Source of the DNA: Clostridiaceae bacterium | GTDB taxonomy: Bacteria; Bacillota; Clostridia; DSM-8532 | Direction: 5' to 3' | Length of the DNA stretch: 55,218 bases | Assembly (NCBI GenBank): GCA_012839205.1 | Contig: DUNT01000071.1 | Coordinates: 1-55,218, forward strand | In this document: positions 44,425-53,219 of the stretch, in pieces | Layout of the letters: the number at the start of each line of letters is the position of its first letter | Position numbering within the stretch: the stretch's first letter is position 1 | The notes under the pieces: generated by a model | Told to the model about the DNA's origin: nothing | What the model saw: only the letters and a program-made list of their open reading frames with translations | Database searches by the model: none | Program-made: the position numbers and the translations under genes

Positions 44425-45435
44425 CTATTCCACTTCTATCACAAATTCTCCATCCTCAAGATCAGTTTTGACAACTACATCATGTAGTTGGTATTTTTCT
44501 TTGATGCCTTTAATATTTGTTCTTTTCTGCCCCACCAGTTTCGAAAGAAGCCGGGGGCGTGTCCTGATTATAATCCTCTTTTGATTGTTAAGATGCATAT
44601 CCAGCCATTTAGTAATTCTCTTATATAGAATCCTTGATTCAACCAACTCGCCAAAGGCAGGATGATATGGGCCCGCTACCACTGAACTTTCTAAGGTGTC
44701 GGAATCCTGAAGTCCCATCCTTAAAACTTTAATTTTTGCTTCTCTGTATAGTGGCAAAATGCCGGTACACCATTCAATGGCTTCTTCCAGACTAAGAGGG
44801 GTATACTGCCCTGTTAAGTAGTATTCCTCCAGCAAAGTACTTTTGAGAACCAAAGCCGGGTATATTCTGATCATATGGGGTTTTAACTTTATAACATCTT
44901 TTGCTGTTTTCAGAGCTTTTTCATAGGTATCGTCAGGAAGCCCCAGCATTGTTTGAATCCCCAATTTTATACCACTTTGGTGAATCAATGAACAGGCTGA
45001 TATCACATCTTCAACACTATGGCCTCTTTGACTTTGAAGTAAAACTTCCGGATCCAGGCTTTGGACTCCCAGTTCAATTGCTGTTACTCCGTAGCTTTTA
45101 AGAATCTTCAATATATGGGGTGTTATTGTATCAGGTCTGGTAGAAAGCCGGATGCCCGAAGCTTTTCCGGCCTTCAGATATGGCTGGGCAAGCTCAAGAT
45201 ATGTTATCATTTCATGCTCTGGAATGCCAGTAAAGCTGCCTCCAAAAAAAGCTATCTCCACATCGTCATTTTCTCCTGTTGTAGAAAAACTCTCTTCCAG
45301 AATCTTTTTAACACGCATCGGAGACTGAAATGAAAGTGTACCGCTGATTTTTTTCTGATTGCAAAAAACGCAGGCATGTGGACAGCCCATGTGGGGAATA
45401 AAGATTGGTATATTTATGTGGCGGGTTCTTCTCAT
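44425..45435 (-). CDS. radical SAM protein, Elp3-like (COG1243)
   Basis: 336 residues. The radical SAM cluster is PHMGCPHACVFCNQKKISG (C-x3-C... with CVFC), followed by IAFFGGSFTGIP and LSTRPDTI, then IELGVQSLDPEVL. These match the short clostridial Elp3-like group, which lacks the acetyltransferase domain of full-length Elp3. The usual neighbour is rnc, as here. The function is probably RNA or cofactor modification but has not been established. It ends 20 nt before the fumarase gene. Confidence 0.9.
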   Translation of the reverse strand: MRRTRHINIPIFIPHMGCPHACVFCNQKKISGTLSFQSPMRVKKILEESFSTTGENDDVEIAFFGGSFTGIPEHEMITYLELAQPYLKAGKASGIRLSTRPDTITPHILKILKSYGVTAIELGVQSLDPEVLLQSQRGHSVEDVISACSLIHQSGIKLGIQTMLGLPDDTYEKALKTAKDVIKLKPHMIRIYPALVLKSTLLEEYYLTGQYTPLSLEEAIEWCTGILPLYREAKIKVLRMGLQDSDTLESSVVAGPYHPAFGELVESRILYKRITKWLDMHLNNQKRIIIRTRPRLLSKLVGQKRTNIKGIKEKYQLHDVVVKTDLEDGEFVIEVE

Positions 45436-45447
45436 GAAAATTCCTCT

Positions 45448-46167
45448 CTACCGGGTTTTCCCCATATCCTCCAATGCCGCTTTTGCAGCCATTTGCTCTG
45501 CATCCTTTTTTGATCTTCCCACACCTGTTCCAATGGCTTTACCATTGGTAAAAACAGATATTTTAAAGGTTTTGGCATGATCCGGCCCTGTTGACTCTAT
45601 CAGTTTATATTGGATCTGAACATCACCGGATTTTTGAAGCTCCTCCTGCAGCGCCGTTTTATAGTCCATAAACAACATGCCTTCAACAGCCTTATTGTAA
45701 ATATCACCTAAAAAGTGCATTATGAAACCCTCAGCCTCATCAATCCCACCATCTAAATAAATACTTCCTATTACAGCTTCCATGGCATCGGACAGGATGG
45801 AAGGTCTTGTTCTTCCTCCATTTGCTTCCTCGCCTTTTCCAAGCATTAAAAGCTCGCCTAAACCGATTTTCCTGGCACACGCATTCAGCGATGCCTCACA
45901 TACAATGAGGGCCCGTAATTTACTCATTTCGCCTTCACTGAAATTTTTCGGATTATTATAAAGCATAAGACTCAGGATAAAGTCTAAAATTGCATCACCT
46001 AAGAATTCCAGCCGCTCATTGTTTTTAGCCGGAAAACCATGGTTTTCATTTGAAAACGAACTGTGAACAAGAGCGTTTATTGCATATTGTTTGTTACGGT
46101 ATGTGTAACCTATTCTGCTTTCTAAGATTTTTATAATTTCTAAAATCTCTTCCGGAATTTTTACCAA
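45448..46167 (-). CDS. rnc: ribonuclease III
   Basis: 239-residue dsRNA endonuclease. The catalytic domain carries NERLEFLGDAILDFILS (signature), with later Glu in the SDAMEAVIGSIYLDGG helix. The dsRNA-binding domain (about 165-235) ends KDAEQMAAKAALEDM. It starts at the TTG at 46167, 6 nt after GGAGG, giving MVKIPEEIL; the upstream in-frame codon at 46182 has no ribosome site. It lies 12 nt before the radical SAM gene. Confidence 0.96.
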   Translation of the reverse strand: MVKIPEEILEIIKILESRIGYTYRNKQYAINALVHSSFSNENHGFPAKNNERLEFLGDAILDFILSLMLYNNPKNFSEGEMSKLRALIVCEASLNACARKIGLGELLMLGKGEEANGGRTRPSILSDAMEAVIGSIYLDGGIDEAEGFIMHFLGDIYNKAVEGMLFMDYKTALQEELQKSGDVQIQYKLIESTGPDHAKTFKISVFTNGKAIGTGVGRSKKDAEQMAAKAALEDMGKTR

Positions 46168-46246
46168 GTAAATCCTCCTCAAATAAGAACAATTTGTTGT
46201 TAATTAGTTTAGCATAATTTACAGTCATTTGTGTAGGTATATTTAT

Positions 46247-47338
46247 TCAGACAGGTCTTCTGCCTTCAAGGTCGTAAACAAAAGCAAGAACTTCGGCTAC
46301 TGCCTTATAAAGCTCAGGCGGGACAGGCTCACCTATGTCTACTGTATTGTACAATGCCTGGGCAAGCGCAACGTTCTCCATAATGTATACTTTATTCTCT
46401 TTAGCCACTTCTTTTATACGTATCGCCATAAAATCCACACCCTTTGCCAATACATATGGTGCTGACATTTTATTTGTGTCATACTTAATTGCCACAGCAT
46501 AATGGGTAGGATTGGTTATGACCACATCAGCCTGCGGCACATCCTTCAGCATCCGGCGCATGGAAATTTCCCTTTGTTTCTGCTTGATTCTGGATTTTAT
46601 CTCGGGATTTCCCTCCATTTGCTTGTATTCTTCTTTTACTTCCTGCTTACTCATACGGATATCCTTTTCGTATTTTCGAAATTGGAAGTAATAATCAACA
46701 GCTGAAACCACCAAAAGAGCAAAGCAGATTTTAATTGCTATACCAAGAGCTGTATCAGCCAGGTAGCCGGCAACAGATACAAGCGGAAGATCCATGAGTT
46801 TCATCAGGTTAATAAACTCGTTTTGTATTGAGCTCCAGGCCACCCATCCCACCAGGATTACCTTAACAATCGATTTAATAAGCTCAAAAACCGACCTGGA
46901 AGAAAAAATTCTTTTCAGTCCATTTATGGGATTAAGCTTCGAAAATTTTGGTTTTATCACTTCAGTTGTAAACAGAAACCCGATTTGAACATAAGTTGAT
47001 AAAACCCCGACCAAAATGGCTATAATAAAAAATGGTGCAACCATTTTTACAATTTCAAGAGTCACAAAAGTAACTAATCTCATAATTTCAACAGGTTCCT
47101 GCAGATTATATTCAGAAGTTTGGGTGAAAAAAATATTAAAAATTTTGCTGATACCTGTAAAAAGACTTTTGCCAAGTATTCTAATGGAAATAAACATTAT
47201 TAATAAAATCAGGTTTGTAGGCAACTCTTTGCTCTGCATAACCTGACCTTTTTTCCTTAAGTCCTGCCGTTTCTTAGGTGTAGCTTTTTCTGTTTTGTCA
47301 GATGTATCAGCAAACAGCTGAAGGTTAATATCAATCAT
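46247..47338 (-). CDS. flhB: flagellar export switch protein FlhB
   Basis: 363 residues. Four transmembrane helices (about 30-215) precede a cytoplasmic domain with the self-cleavage motif TNPTHYAVAIKYD (N|PTH). It controls the change from rod/hook to filament export. It starts 4 nt inside the fliR stop, and a shared ATGA suggests coupling. It is the last flagellar gene here; flhA is not found downstream. No clear terminator lies between it and rnc. Confidence 0.97.
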   Translation of the reverse strand: MIDINLQLFADTSDKTEKATPKKRQDLRKKGQVMQSKELPTNLILLIMFISIRILGKSLFTGISKIFNIFFTQTSEYNLQEPVEIMRLVTFVTLEIVKMVAPFFIIAILVGVLSTYVQIGFLFTTEVIKPKFSKLNPINGLKRIFSSRSVFELIKSIVKVILVGWVAWSSIQNEFINLMKLMDLPLVSVAGYLADTALGIAIKICFALLVVSAVDYYFQFRKYEKDIRMSKQEVKEEYKQMEGNPEIKSRIKQKQREISMRRMLKDVPQADVVITNPTHYAVAIKYDTNKMSAPYVLAKGVDFMAIRIKEVAKENKVYIMENVALAQALYNTVDIGEPVPPELYKAVAEVLAFVYDLEGRRPV

Positions 47339-48123
47339 GAGCCTTTCGCCTGTCTCAGAAAATTATACATCTCCTCATATGTCCCTTGAATAATGACATT
47401 CACAATCCCCTTAAAAGCACCGATAGTAATTAAGATAATGGATATTCCAAGTATTATTTTAACAGGCATACCCAGCATGAACACATTTATTTGAGGCATA
47501 CTTTTAGAGATAATCCCCAGCGAAATATCAGTAATTAAAATTGAAACTGTTATAGGAGCCGCTATCTTAAATCCCAGTGCAAAAACATTAGTGAATAGTT
47601 TAAAAACTTGACTTATAGCAGCGCCATCAAATACTGCCTCGCCTATGGGAAGAATCTTGTAGCTGTCTACCATTGCCTGTATTAAAAGATGATGGGCATC
47701 TGTAATAAGCATCATTACAGTTGCTATTATAACATAAAAGTCAGCAGTAATTGGAATCTGAAGGTTTGTGATAGGATCAAACACTGATACCATACCAAAG
47801 CCTATCCGCATATCTATTAGCTGACCTGCAATATAAATGCTGGAAAACAGCAAATAGGAGATAAAGCCCAGCATTAATCCTAATATAAGTTCTCTGGCTA
47901 TAAGAACGGCATACGCTGTTAGAGATGTATAAGTCAGTTGAGGTACAGGCACAGAATTTGCCGTAATAATGGAAAAAACACAGCAGAAACCTATCTTAAA
48001 ATAATTAGGGATATTCCTCCTGCCAAAAATGGGGGATAAGAAAAACATACCTGTAATGCGAACCAATACAAGCAAGAATATAGTCCATATATTCTGAAAT
48101 ATATCAAAGGGTATGATGGTCAT
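47335..48123 (-). CDS. fliR: flagellar export protein FliR
   Basis: 262-residue export-gate protein with about six transmembrane helices. Conserved features are FLLVLVRITGMFFLSPIFG at the start and the DMRIGFGMVSVFDP loop. It overlaps flhB by 4 nt and follows fliQ by 25 nt. Ribosome site GGGGGT is close to the ATG. Confidence 0.96.
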   Translation of the reverse strand: MTIIPFDIFQNIWTIFLLVLVRITGMFFLSPIFGRRNIPNYFKIGFCCVFSIITANSVPVPQLTYTSLTAYAVLIARELILGLMLGFISYLLFSSIYIAGQLIDMRIGFGMVSVFDPITNLQIPITADFYVIIATVMMLITDAHHLLIQAMVDSYKILPIGEAVFDGAAISQVFKLFTNVFALGFKIAAPITVSILITDISLGIISKSMPQINVFMLGMPVKIILGISIILITIGAFKGIVNVIIQGTYEEMYNFLRQAKGS

Positions 48124-48148
48124 GGTTACCCCCTTGTTTTACAGCACC

Positions 48149-48418
48149 TCACAAACCAATAAACCGAAGCATACTGTCATACATTCGCAAAGTAAATTCT
48201 TTCATTGTAGTGAGCATCCATGAACCTAAGAGAAGCAAAGCAACTATCATGGCTAAAATTTTAGGAACAAAGTGCAGTGATTGCTCCTGAATTTGAGTTG
48301 TAGCCTGAAATATGCTGACAGTCAAACCTACCACCAGGCCAATCAAAAGTACCGGCGAGGCAATCTTTATAACAGTTAATAAAGCATCTCTGGCTACATC
48401 TAGCAGGTATTGTTCCAA
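48149..48418 (-). CDS. fliQ: flagellar export protein FliQ
   Basis: 89 residues, two transmembrane helices, with ARDALLTVIKIASPVLLIGL and the loop ATTQIQEQSLHFVPKI typical of FliQ. Part of the FliPQR export gate. Confidence 0.96.
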   Translation of the reverse strand: MEQYLLDVARDALLTVIKIASPVLLIGLVVGLTVSIFQATTQIQEQSLHFVPKILAMIVALLLLGSWMLTTMKEFTLRMYDSMLRFIGL

Positions 48419-48440
48419 TTTTATCCCTCACTTCAAGCAG

Positions 48441-49208
48441 CTATCTTACAAAGGATTTAATAATGGTTTCAGTTAAAAGATTCCATCCGTCTACCAGAAG
48501 AAACAGTAATATTTTAAATGGCATTGATATCATCACCGGAGGCAGCATCATCATACCCATAGCCATAAGCGTACTGGCCACCACCATATCTATTACCAGG
48601 AAAGGTATATATAACATAAACCCCATCCGAAATGCCGTATTTAATTCACTTATCATAAAAGCAGGCGTCACAACCGTCAGCGGAAGATCTGTCAATTCCT
48701 CCGGCGGCTCCACCTCAGCTATACTGGCAAATAAGGCTAAGTCTTTATCTCTTGTATGTTTTAGCATATTAGCCTTTATTATATCTTCAGAGGTATCTAT
48801 AGCCTCTTCCAATGAAATACGGTTTTCAGTAAATGGTACCAGAGCATTTTGATTAACATCAGCTATAACAGGGGACATAATAAAAAATGTTAAAAATAGA
48901 GCAAGCCCTATAACCACCTGATTGGGCGGTGTTTGTTGCGTGCCCATAGAACTTCTCAAAAAAGAGAGAACTATAATTATGCGTGTGAAGGAAGTCATCA
49001 TTATGAGAATTGATGGTAATACCGATAACACCGTCAGGAGTAGCAGCAGCTTTATGCTGGCACTGATTTCCTCCGGGTCATCAGTAGAATTAATAGTAAT
49101 TCCATCATCTGAAATGGAAATTCCCGGGGCGGCAAAGACAACGGTGCTTAGCAAAGCAAAACATAGCAGAGTCAATATTAGACATATTACTACTTTTTTC
49201 TTTTGCAT
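48441..49208 (-). CDS. fliP: flagellar export protein FliP
   Basis: 255 residues: signal peptide (about 1-27), then transmembrane helices with SILIMMTSFTRIIIVLSFLR and GTQQTPPNQVVIGLALFLTF, and the C-terminal MGMMMLPPVMISMPFKILLF. FliP forms the pentameric core of the export gate. It lies 11 nt after fliO. Confidence 0.97.
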   Translation of the reverse strand: MQKKKVVICLILTLLCFALLSTVVFAAPGISISDDGITINSTDDPEEISASIKLLLLLTVLSVLPSILIMMTSFTRIIIVLSFLRSSMGTQQTPPNQVVIGLALFLTFFIMSPVIADVNQNALVPFTENRISLEEAIDTSEDIIKANMLKHTRDKDLALFASIAEVEPPEELTDLPLTVVTPAFMISELNTAFRMGFMLYIPFLVIDMVVASTLMAMGMMMLPPVMISMPFKILLFLLVDGWNLLTETIIKSFVR

Positions 49209-49219
49209 GATTCATCCCT

Positions 49220-49660
49220 TTAGTGATTATTGGTATTAATTTTCTTTAGTCTATTAATGTTTCGCTGAATCCCTGTTTCTTTGCTCTTTTCCGCTTCAAC
49301 TCCCCCACTTGAGTCGTTATCTTTTTTATCACTCAATCCGGAATAGGTATCAAAGATTTTCCTGAAATTAAATACATTCGTTGTATCATCCTGTTCCGAT
49401 GAATCCTCAGTCTGTATTTCTGTATTAATCTCTGAAACAAGTTCTAAACCCTTTTTGCTGGCAAAAAAAAGAAAATACTTATTCCCTACGAGAATAAGAT
49501 AAAGACATCGATCAAGACCCAAGGAAAGGGTTTCTATTATCTTCATATTTTTGTTTTTAGTGCCGCCGGACATTTTCTTGGCAATAATCCTGGTAGTATA
49601 ATAACAAAGCAGTAAAATTGCTCCAAATGCAAACAATACTCCAAGCATCTCAAAAAACAT
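49220..49660 (-). CDS. fliO: flagellar biosynthesis protein FliO-like
   Basis: 146 residues: one N-terminal transmembrane helix (about 3-25; GVLFAFGAILLLCYY), then IIETLSLGLDRCLYLILVG, the conserved SLG..R.L.LV segment of the FliO/FliZ family. The acidic low-complexity C-terminus is poorly conserved. FliO helps FliP assembly. It sits between cheY and fliP, as is usual in Firmicutes. Confidence 0.88.
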   Translation of the reverse strand: MFFEMLGVLFAFGAILLLCYYTTRIIAKKMSGGTKNKNMKIIETLSLGLDRCLYLILVGNKYFLFFASKKGLELVSEINTEIQTEDSSEQDDTTNVFNFRKIFDTYSGLSDKKDNDSSGGVEAEKSKETGIQRNINRLKKINTNNH

Positions 49661-49686
49661 AGAAGTCCCCCTTCTTCAGGGCCAGA

Positions 49687-50046
49687 TTAGCCAACAACTT
49701 TTCTGACGGCCTCCAGAACACGTTCAGCCTGGAAAGGTTTTACAATAAAATCTCTTGCTCCGGCCTGGATAGATTCAATGACCATAGCCTGCTGGCCCAT
49801 AGCCGAACACATAATAATCCTGGCAGAATCATCTATTGCTTTAATCTGTTTTACAGCTTGGATTCCATCCATTTCAGGCATTGTAATATCCATGATAACA
49901 AGATCAGGATTTACTTCTTTGAATTTTTCAATTGCTTTAATGCCGTTCTCGGCTTCACCAACCACAGTATAACCGTTTTTTGAAAGGATGTCTTTGATCA
50001 TCATACGCATAAACGCGGCATCATCAACGATCAGTATACTTGCCAT
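49687..50046 (-). CDS. cheY: CheY-type response regulator
   Basis: 119-residue receiver domain. Phospho-acceptor Asp53 (VIMDITMPEMDG), acidic pair Asp8/Asp9, Ser81 and Lys103 (IVKPF) are all in place. With fliY upstream, it should bind the FliM/FliY switch when phosphorylated and be dephosphorylated by FliY's CheC-like domain. An AGGAT-type ribosome site is present. Confidence 0.96.
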   Translation of the reverse strand: MASILIVDDAAFMRMMIKDILSKNGYTVVGEAENGIKAIEKFKEVNPDLVIMDITMPEMDGIQAVKQIKAIDDSARIIMCSAMGQQAMVIESIQAGARDFIVKPFQAERVLEAVRKVVG

Positions 50047-50109
50047 AGGTCATATCCTCTCCCCGTAAAAATAAACATATTAAAGATATACCACTTTTAA
50101 TCAGCTATT

Positions 50110-50125
50110 ATCAATTATAATTGAT
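50110..50125. promoter_or_regulatory. 16-bp perfect palindrome between fliY and cheY
   Basis: ATCAATTATAATTGAT is its own reverse complement and sits in the 118-nt gap between fliY and cheY, the largest gap within the middle of the flagellar operon. It is AT-rich, so a regulator site is possible but a chance match cannot be excluded. Confidence 0.3.
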
Positions 50126-50164
50126 ATTGTGATAAAATGAAAGTCTTTTCGTCATTATTCTACT

Positions 50165-51364
50165 CTAAAGTCGTTTTGAAGGATGTATTATGTCGGTAAT
50201 TCTTACACCGAAACTCTCATCAATAACAACCACCTCTCCCTTGGCAATTGCCTTGCCGTTCACCAATATGTCTACAGGTTCTCCGGCCAGTTTATCCAGT
50301 TCTATAATTGAACCTTGTCCGAACTCCAGAATCTCTCTGATTTTTTTGGTGGTGCGTCCCAATTCAACCGCAATTTGCAAAGGAACATCCATAAGAAGAT
50401 TTATGTTTTTTCGTTCAACACTAGCCATGCCATCATCAAAATTCTGAAAATGCACAGGCTGAACGTTCACAGGCTGTTGGAATTCTTGTCTCTGGGGCGG
50501 CTTTTGATATCCTTGCACAGGCTGAGAACCATATGAACCCTGCTGGGTCGGAGGCATTTGTTGAGGTTGTTGCTGATATTGCGGCATTTCAGCTTGAAAC
50601 TCAACAGGCCGGCCTGGTGGTGTCTGGGTTGTTTGAGACACTGCCGGTTGTGTATCAGTTTCTTCTTTATGCAACAGATTGTTTGCCATTTCTTTTGCAA
50701 ATGAAATAGGTAGAATCTGCATAATTTCGCTGTCAATTAAGTCGCCGACTTTAAGTGAAAAAAGGATAACTACTATACTGGTGTCCTTATCTATCCGGAT
50801 TTTCTCATCCTCTTCTCCCACCTCTACCAAAGCTGGTTCGGGTGGTGATATGTCAACACGCTTATCAAACATTGAGGATAATGAGGTGGATGAAGAACCA
50901 ACCATTTGATTCATTGCTTCACTTATTGCACTTAAATGCAAATCATTGAATTCCGCATCAACATTGCCAAAACCATCCCCACCCATCATGAGGTCAGTGA
51001 TTATCTTGGCATCTTCTTCCTTTATAATCAGAAGGTTGTAGCCCTTTAATCCCTGGGTATACTGAACCTTAACAGCAATATAGGGCTTATCGAACTTTTT
51101 TACAACCTCTTCCCAGGTTGTTTCTTCAACCCTGGGTGTTGTAATGCTCACCCTTTGCCCTAAAAGTGTATAAAGTGTTGTGGCGGATGTTCCCATAGAA
51201 ATATTGCCTATCTCTCCAAGAGCATCCTTGTCTTCAGGAGTCAGTATAAACTCCTTTGGTGCCTTTGGTTCAGAGGATAGCGATTCTTCTTTCTGTGGTT
51301 CCGGTTCATGACCGGTACCTTTTAATAGGGCATCTATTTCAGCTTGAGATAACATATCTCCCAT
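50165..51364 (-). CDS. fliY: flagellar motor switch phosphatase FliY
   Basis: 399 residues. The N-terminal CheY-P docking helix is MGDMLSQAEIDALLKG. Two CheC-type phosphatase motifs follow: DALGEIGNISMGTSATTL and LSAISEAMNQMVGSSSTS. Then comes a Gln/Pro-rich linker (about 235-310). The C-terminal SpoA/FliN domain has VPLQIAVELGRTTKKIREIL and GEVVVIDESFGVRITDI. It combines a C-ring structural role with CheY-P hydrolysis. It starts 1 nt after the fliM stop. Confidence 0.96.
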   Translation of the reverse strand: MGDMLSQAEIDALLKGTGHEPEPQKEESLSSEPKAPKEFILTPEDKDALGEIGNISMGTSATTLYTLLGQRVSITTPRVEETTWEEVVKKFDKPYIAVKVQYTQGLKGYNLLIIKEEDAKIITDLMMGGDGFGNVDAEFNDLHLSAISEAMNQMVGSSSTSLSSMFDKRVDISPPEPALVEVGEEDEKIRIDKDTSIVVILFSLKVGDLIDSEIMQILPISFAKEMANNLLHKEETDTQPAVSQTTQTPPGRPVEFQAEMPQYQQQPQQMPPTQQGSYGSQPVQGYQKPPQRQEFQQPVNVQPVHFQNFDDGMASVERKNINLLMDVPLQIAVELGRTTKKIREILEFGQGSIIELDKLAGEPVDILVNGKAIAKGEVVVIDESFGVRITDIIHPSKRL

Positions 51365-51365
51365 A

Positions 51366-52352
51366 TTAATAATCCTCCTCTCGAACTACATCAGTAATCT
51401 TTACTGCCATTCTTTTGTTTCGTGCTCCGGGTTTTCCATAAAACTTCAGCATATCTCCTACAATTACCTCTATCTTACCATCTACATCGGTGTTGAGGGA
51501 CAAAACATCTCCCTGCTGCAGCATTAAAAAATCATGTACAGAGATGGTTGTTCTCCCTAAAACCGCAGAAACAGGAATCTTGCTCTCTTCTATCTTTTTC
51601 TCGATAGTTTCTTTACTTTCCTCGGTTGAGCCATGTTCTATAAGAGAGAACCAGAGTTTTGTCGAAAGTTTACTCATTACTGGTTCAACTGTCATATGAG
51701 GTATGCAAAGATTCATTAAACCTTCTACTTCACCAATTTTTGCTGTGAATGTGACTAATACAACCATTTCATTAGGTGACATAAGCTGAGCAAACTGAGC
51801 ATTTGTCTCAATTCTGTCAAGGCTTGGCTTGATACTTATAACATTTTCCCACGGATCCCGCATCAAGCCCAGCATTTGAGATATAAGCCGCATTAAAATG
51901 GCCAGTTCTATTTCGGTAAAGCCCCTCACTTTATCCATAGCAAATCCTCTGCCACCTAAAATTCTGTCAATCAGGGAATAGGCTATGGAGGGGTTCACCT
52001 CCAATACTATTGAACCGGGCATCGGGTTAAAATTAATAATTCCCAGTACGGCTGGATTAGCTATTGAATTGGTAAACTCTGAGTATTGCATAGCTTGGAC
52101 AGTCTGTACATCCACCTGTACCAGAGTCCTTAAGTAACCAGAAAGAAAGTTGGTCAAAAGCCTCGCATAGTTCTCGTTAATAATCTGTATAGTGCGCAGA
52201 TGATCTTTTGCGAATTTACTCGGGCGACGAAAGTCATGATTACGCACCTTCTTCTCGGTTGTGTCTATTTTAAACTCTTTTACATCGAGCTCACCGGTAT
52301 TAAGCTGTTGTAGTAACCTGTCTATTTCATTTTGAGAAAGTATATCGCCCAC
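51366..52352 (-). CDS. fliM: flagellar motor switch protein FliM
   Basis: 328-residue C-ring protein. The CheY-P-binding N-terminus is ILSQNEIDRLLQQL, the middle CheC-like domain (no phosphatase motifs) has FLSGYLRTLVQVDVQTVQAM and GGRGFAMDKVRGFTEIE, and the SpoA tail has VLGRTTISVHDFLMLQQGDV. It lies 14 nt after fliL and is immediately followed by fliY. Confidence 0.97.
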   Translation of the reverse strand: MGDILSQNEIDRLLQQLNTGELDVKEFKIDTTEKKVRNHDFRRPSKFAKDHLRTIQIINENYARLLTNFLSGYLRTLVQVDVQTVQAMQYSEFTNSIANPAVLGIINFNPMPGSIVLEVNPSIAYSLIDRILGGRGFAMDKVRGFTEIELAILMRLISQMLGLMRDPWENVISIKPSLDRIETNAQFAQLMSPNEMVVLVTFTAKIGEVEGLMNLCIPHMTVEPVMSKLSTKLWFSLIEHGSTEESKETIEKKIEESKIPVSAVLGRTTISVHDFLMLQQGDVLSLNTDVDGKIEVIVGDMLKFYGKPGARNKRMAVKITDVVREEDY

Positions 52353-52366
52353 CAGTTACCCCCCTG

Positions 52367-52891
52367 TTACTGTCTGATCCATTTATCAAAAACTACATCT
52401 ATTATAATCATATCTTCCGAATCATCTGGTCTCACAATTTCATTAAAAGTAACTTTTAAAGAGGCACGGGCTTTATCCATTGCATCTTCCCCACCCAGGT
52501 CCTCATAGCTTTGGTTCATGAAATATTTTATACAAGCCTGTTTTAGTATGCTTAAGTTCTTTTCTAAAAGCAATTTGCGGTCTTCGGCCAGCTTATTTCT
52601 TTTACCCCCATCATATATTATGGATACCGAGGCCATAAGAAAGCTGTTAGGATGGGCTTCTGTACTTTTTATATTAAATATGGCTTCATTACTATCCTCA
52701 TAAAGCTGAAACTCAACTTGTTCCTCCTTTGGCACCGCACGTTCAACTAATGGTTTTGGCGTTTCCGCGGAAGAAGATATTCCGGTTTTAGCATTAAATG
52801 CAGTAAATACAAAAATCACCATAACTGCCAGAGCCAATGTGAGAACGGCTATAATGGAGAGTAATATAGTATACAATGTTTTGCCCTGCAA
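52367..52891 (-). CDS. fliL: flagellar basal-body-associated protein FliL
   Basis: 174 residues: one transmembrane helix (about 7-30; LYTILLSIIAVLTLALAVMV), a Ser/Pro linker and a periplasmic-side domain with NEIVRPDDSEDMIIIDVVF near the end. Modest sequence match; the call leans on its location next to fliM. FliL stabilises stator-rotor interplay. Confidence 0.88.
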   Translation of the reverse strand: MQGKTLYTILLSIIAVLTLALAVMVIFVFTAFNAKTGISSSAETPKPLVERAVPKEEQVEFQLYEDSNEAIFNIKSTEAHPNSFLMASVSIIYDGGKRNKLAEDRKLLLEKNLSILKQACIKYFMNQSYEDLGGEDAMDKARASLKVTFNEIVRPDDSEDMIIIDVVFDKWIRQ

Positions 52892-52923
52892 AATATGACA
52901 CTCCTTTTACGATAGACTCTATG

Positions 52924-53148
52924 TCATTTATCGTCATTTATTGATGAAGTATTAATCCTTCTGTTAAGATAAAAAACTTTCTGCTTATATTCAATTACCC
53001 TGTCTATTATTTCTTCAATCTTTTCAGCTACAACAAATTTTTTCCCGTTGGTGAGGGTTATAACTGTATCAGGAGTTGATTCAACTGTTTCAATCCAATC
53101 TGCATTGATTACAAACTGGGTATTGTTGATACGTGTTACCTGTATCAT
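52924..53148 (-). CDS. flbD: flagellar FlbD-family protein
   Basis: 74 residues with the FlbD signature IQVTRINNTQFVINADWIE and TVITLTNGKKFVV. Small protein of unclear role in Firmicute flagellar operons. It lies after flgE. In many Clostridia motA/motB follow; here fliL follows directly after 32 nt. Confidence 0.92.
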   Translation of the reverse strand: MIQVTRINNTQFVINADWIETVESTPDTVITLTNGKKFVVAEKIEEIIDRVIEYKQKVFYLNRRINTSSINDDK

Positions 53149-53174
53149 ACTTTCCCTCCTTTAAAACTGAATGC

Positions 53175-53209
53175 AGGGCTGCCCCGGGATTAAATACCGG
53201 GACAGCCCT
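53175..53209. terminator. stable hairpin between flgE and flbD
   Basis: AGGGCTGcCCCGG (53175-53187) pairs with CCGGGaCAGCCCT (53197-53209), 12 pairs with one mismatch. On the plus strand it is followed by TTTTTAATT; on the coding (minus) strand by GCATTC, without a U-run. It is probably a 3' stabiliser or partial attenuator after the highly expressed hook gene. Confidence 0.6.
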
Positions 53210-53219
53210 TTTTAATTAA

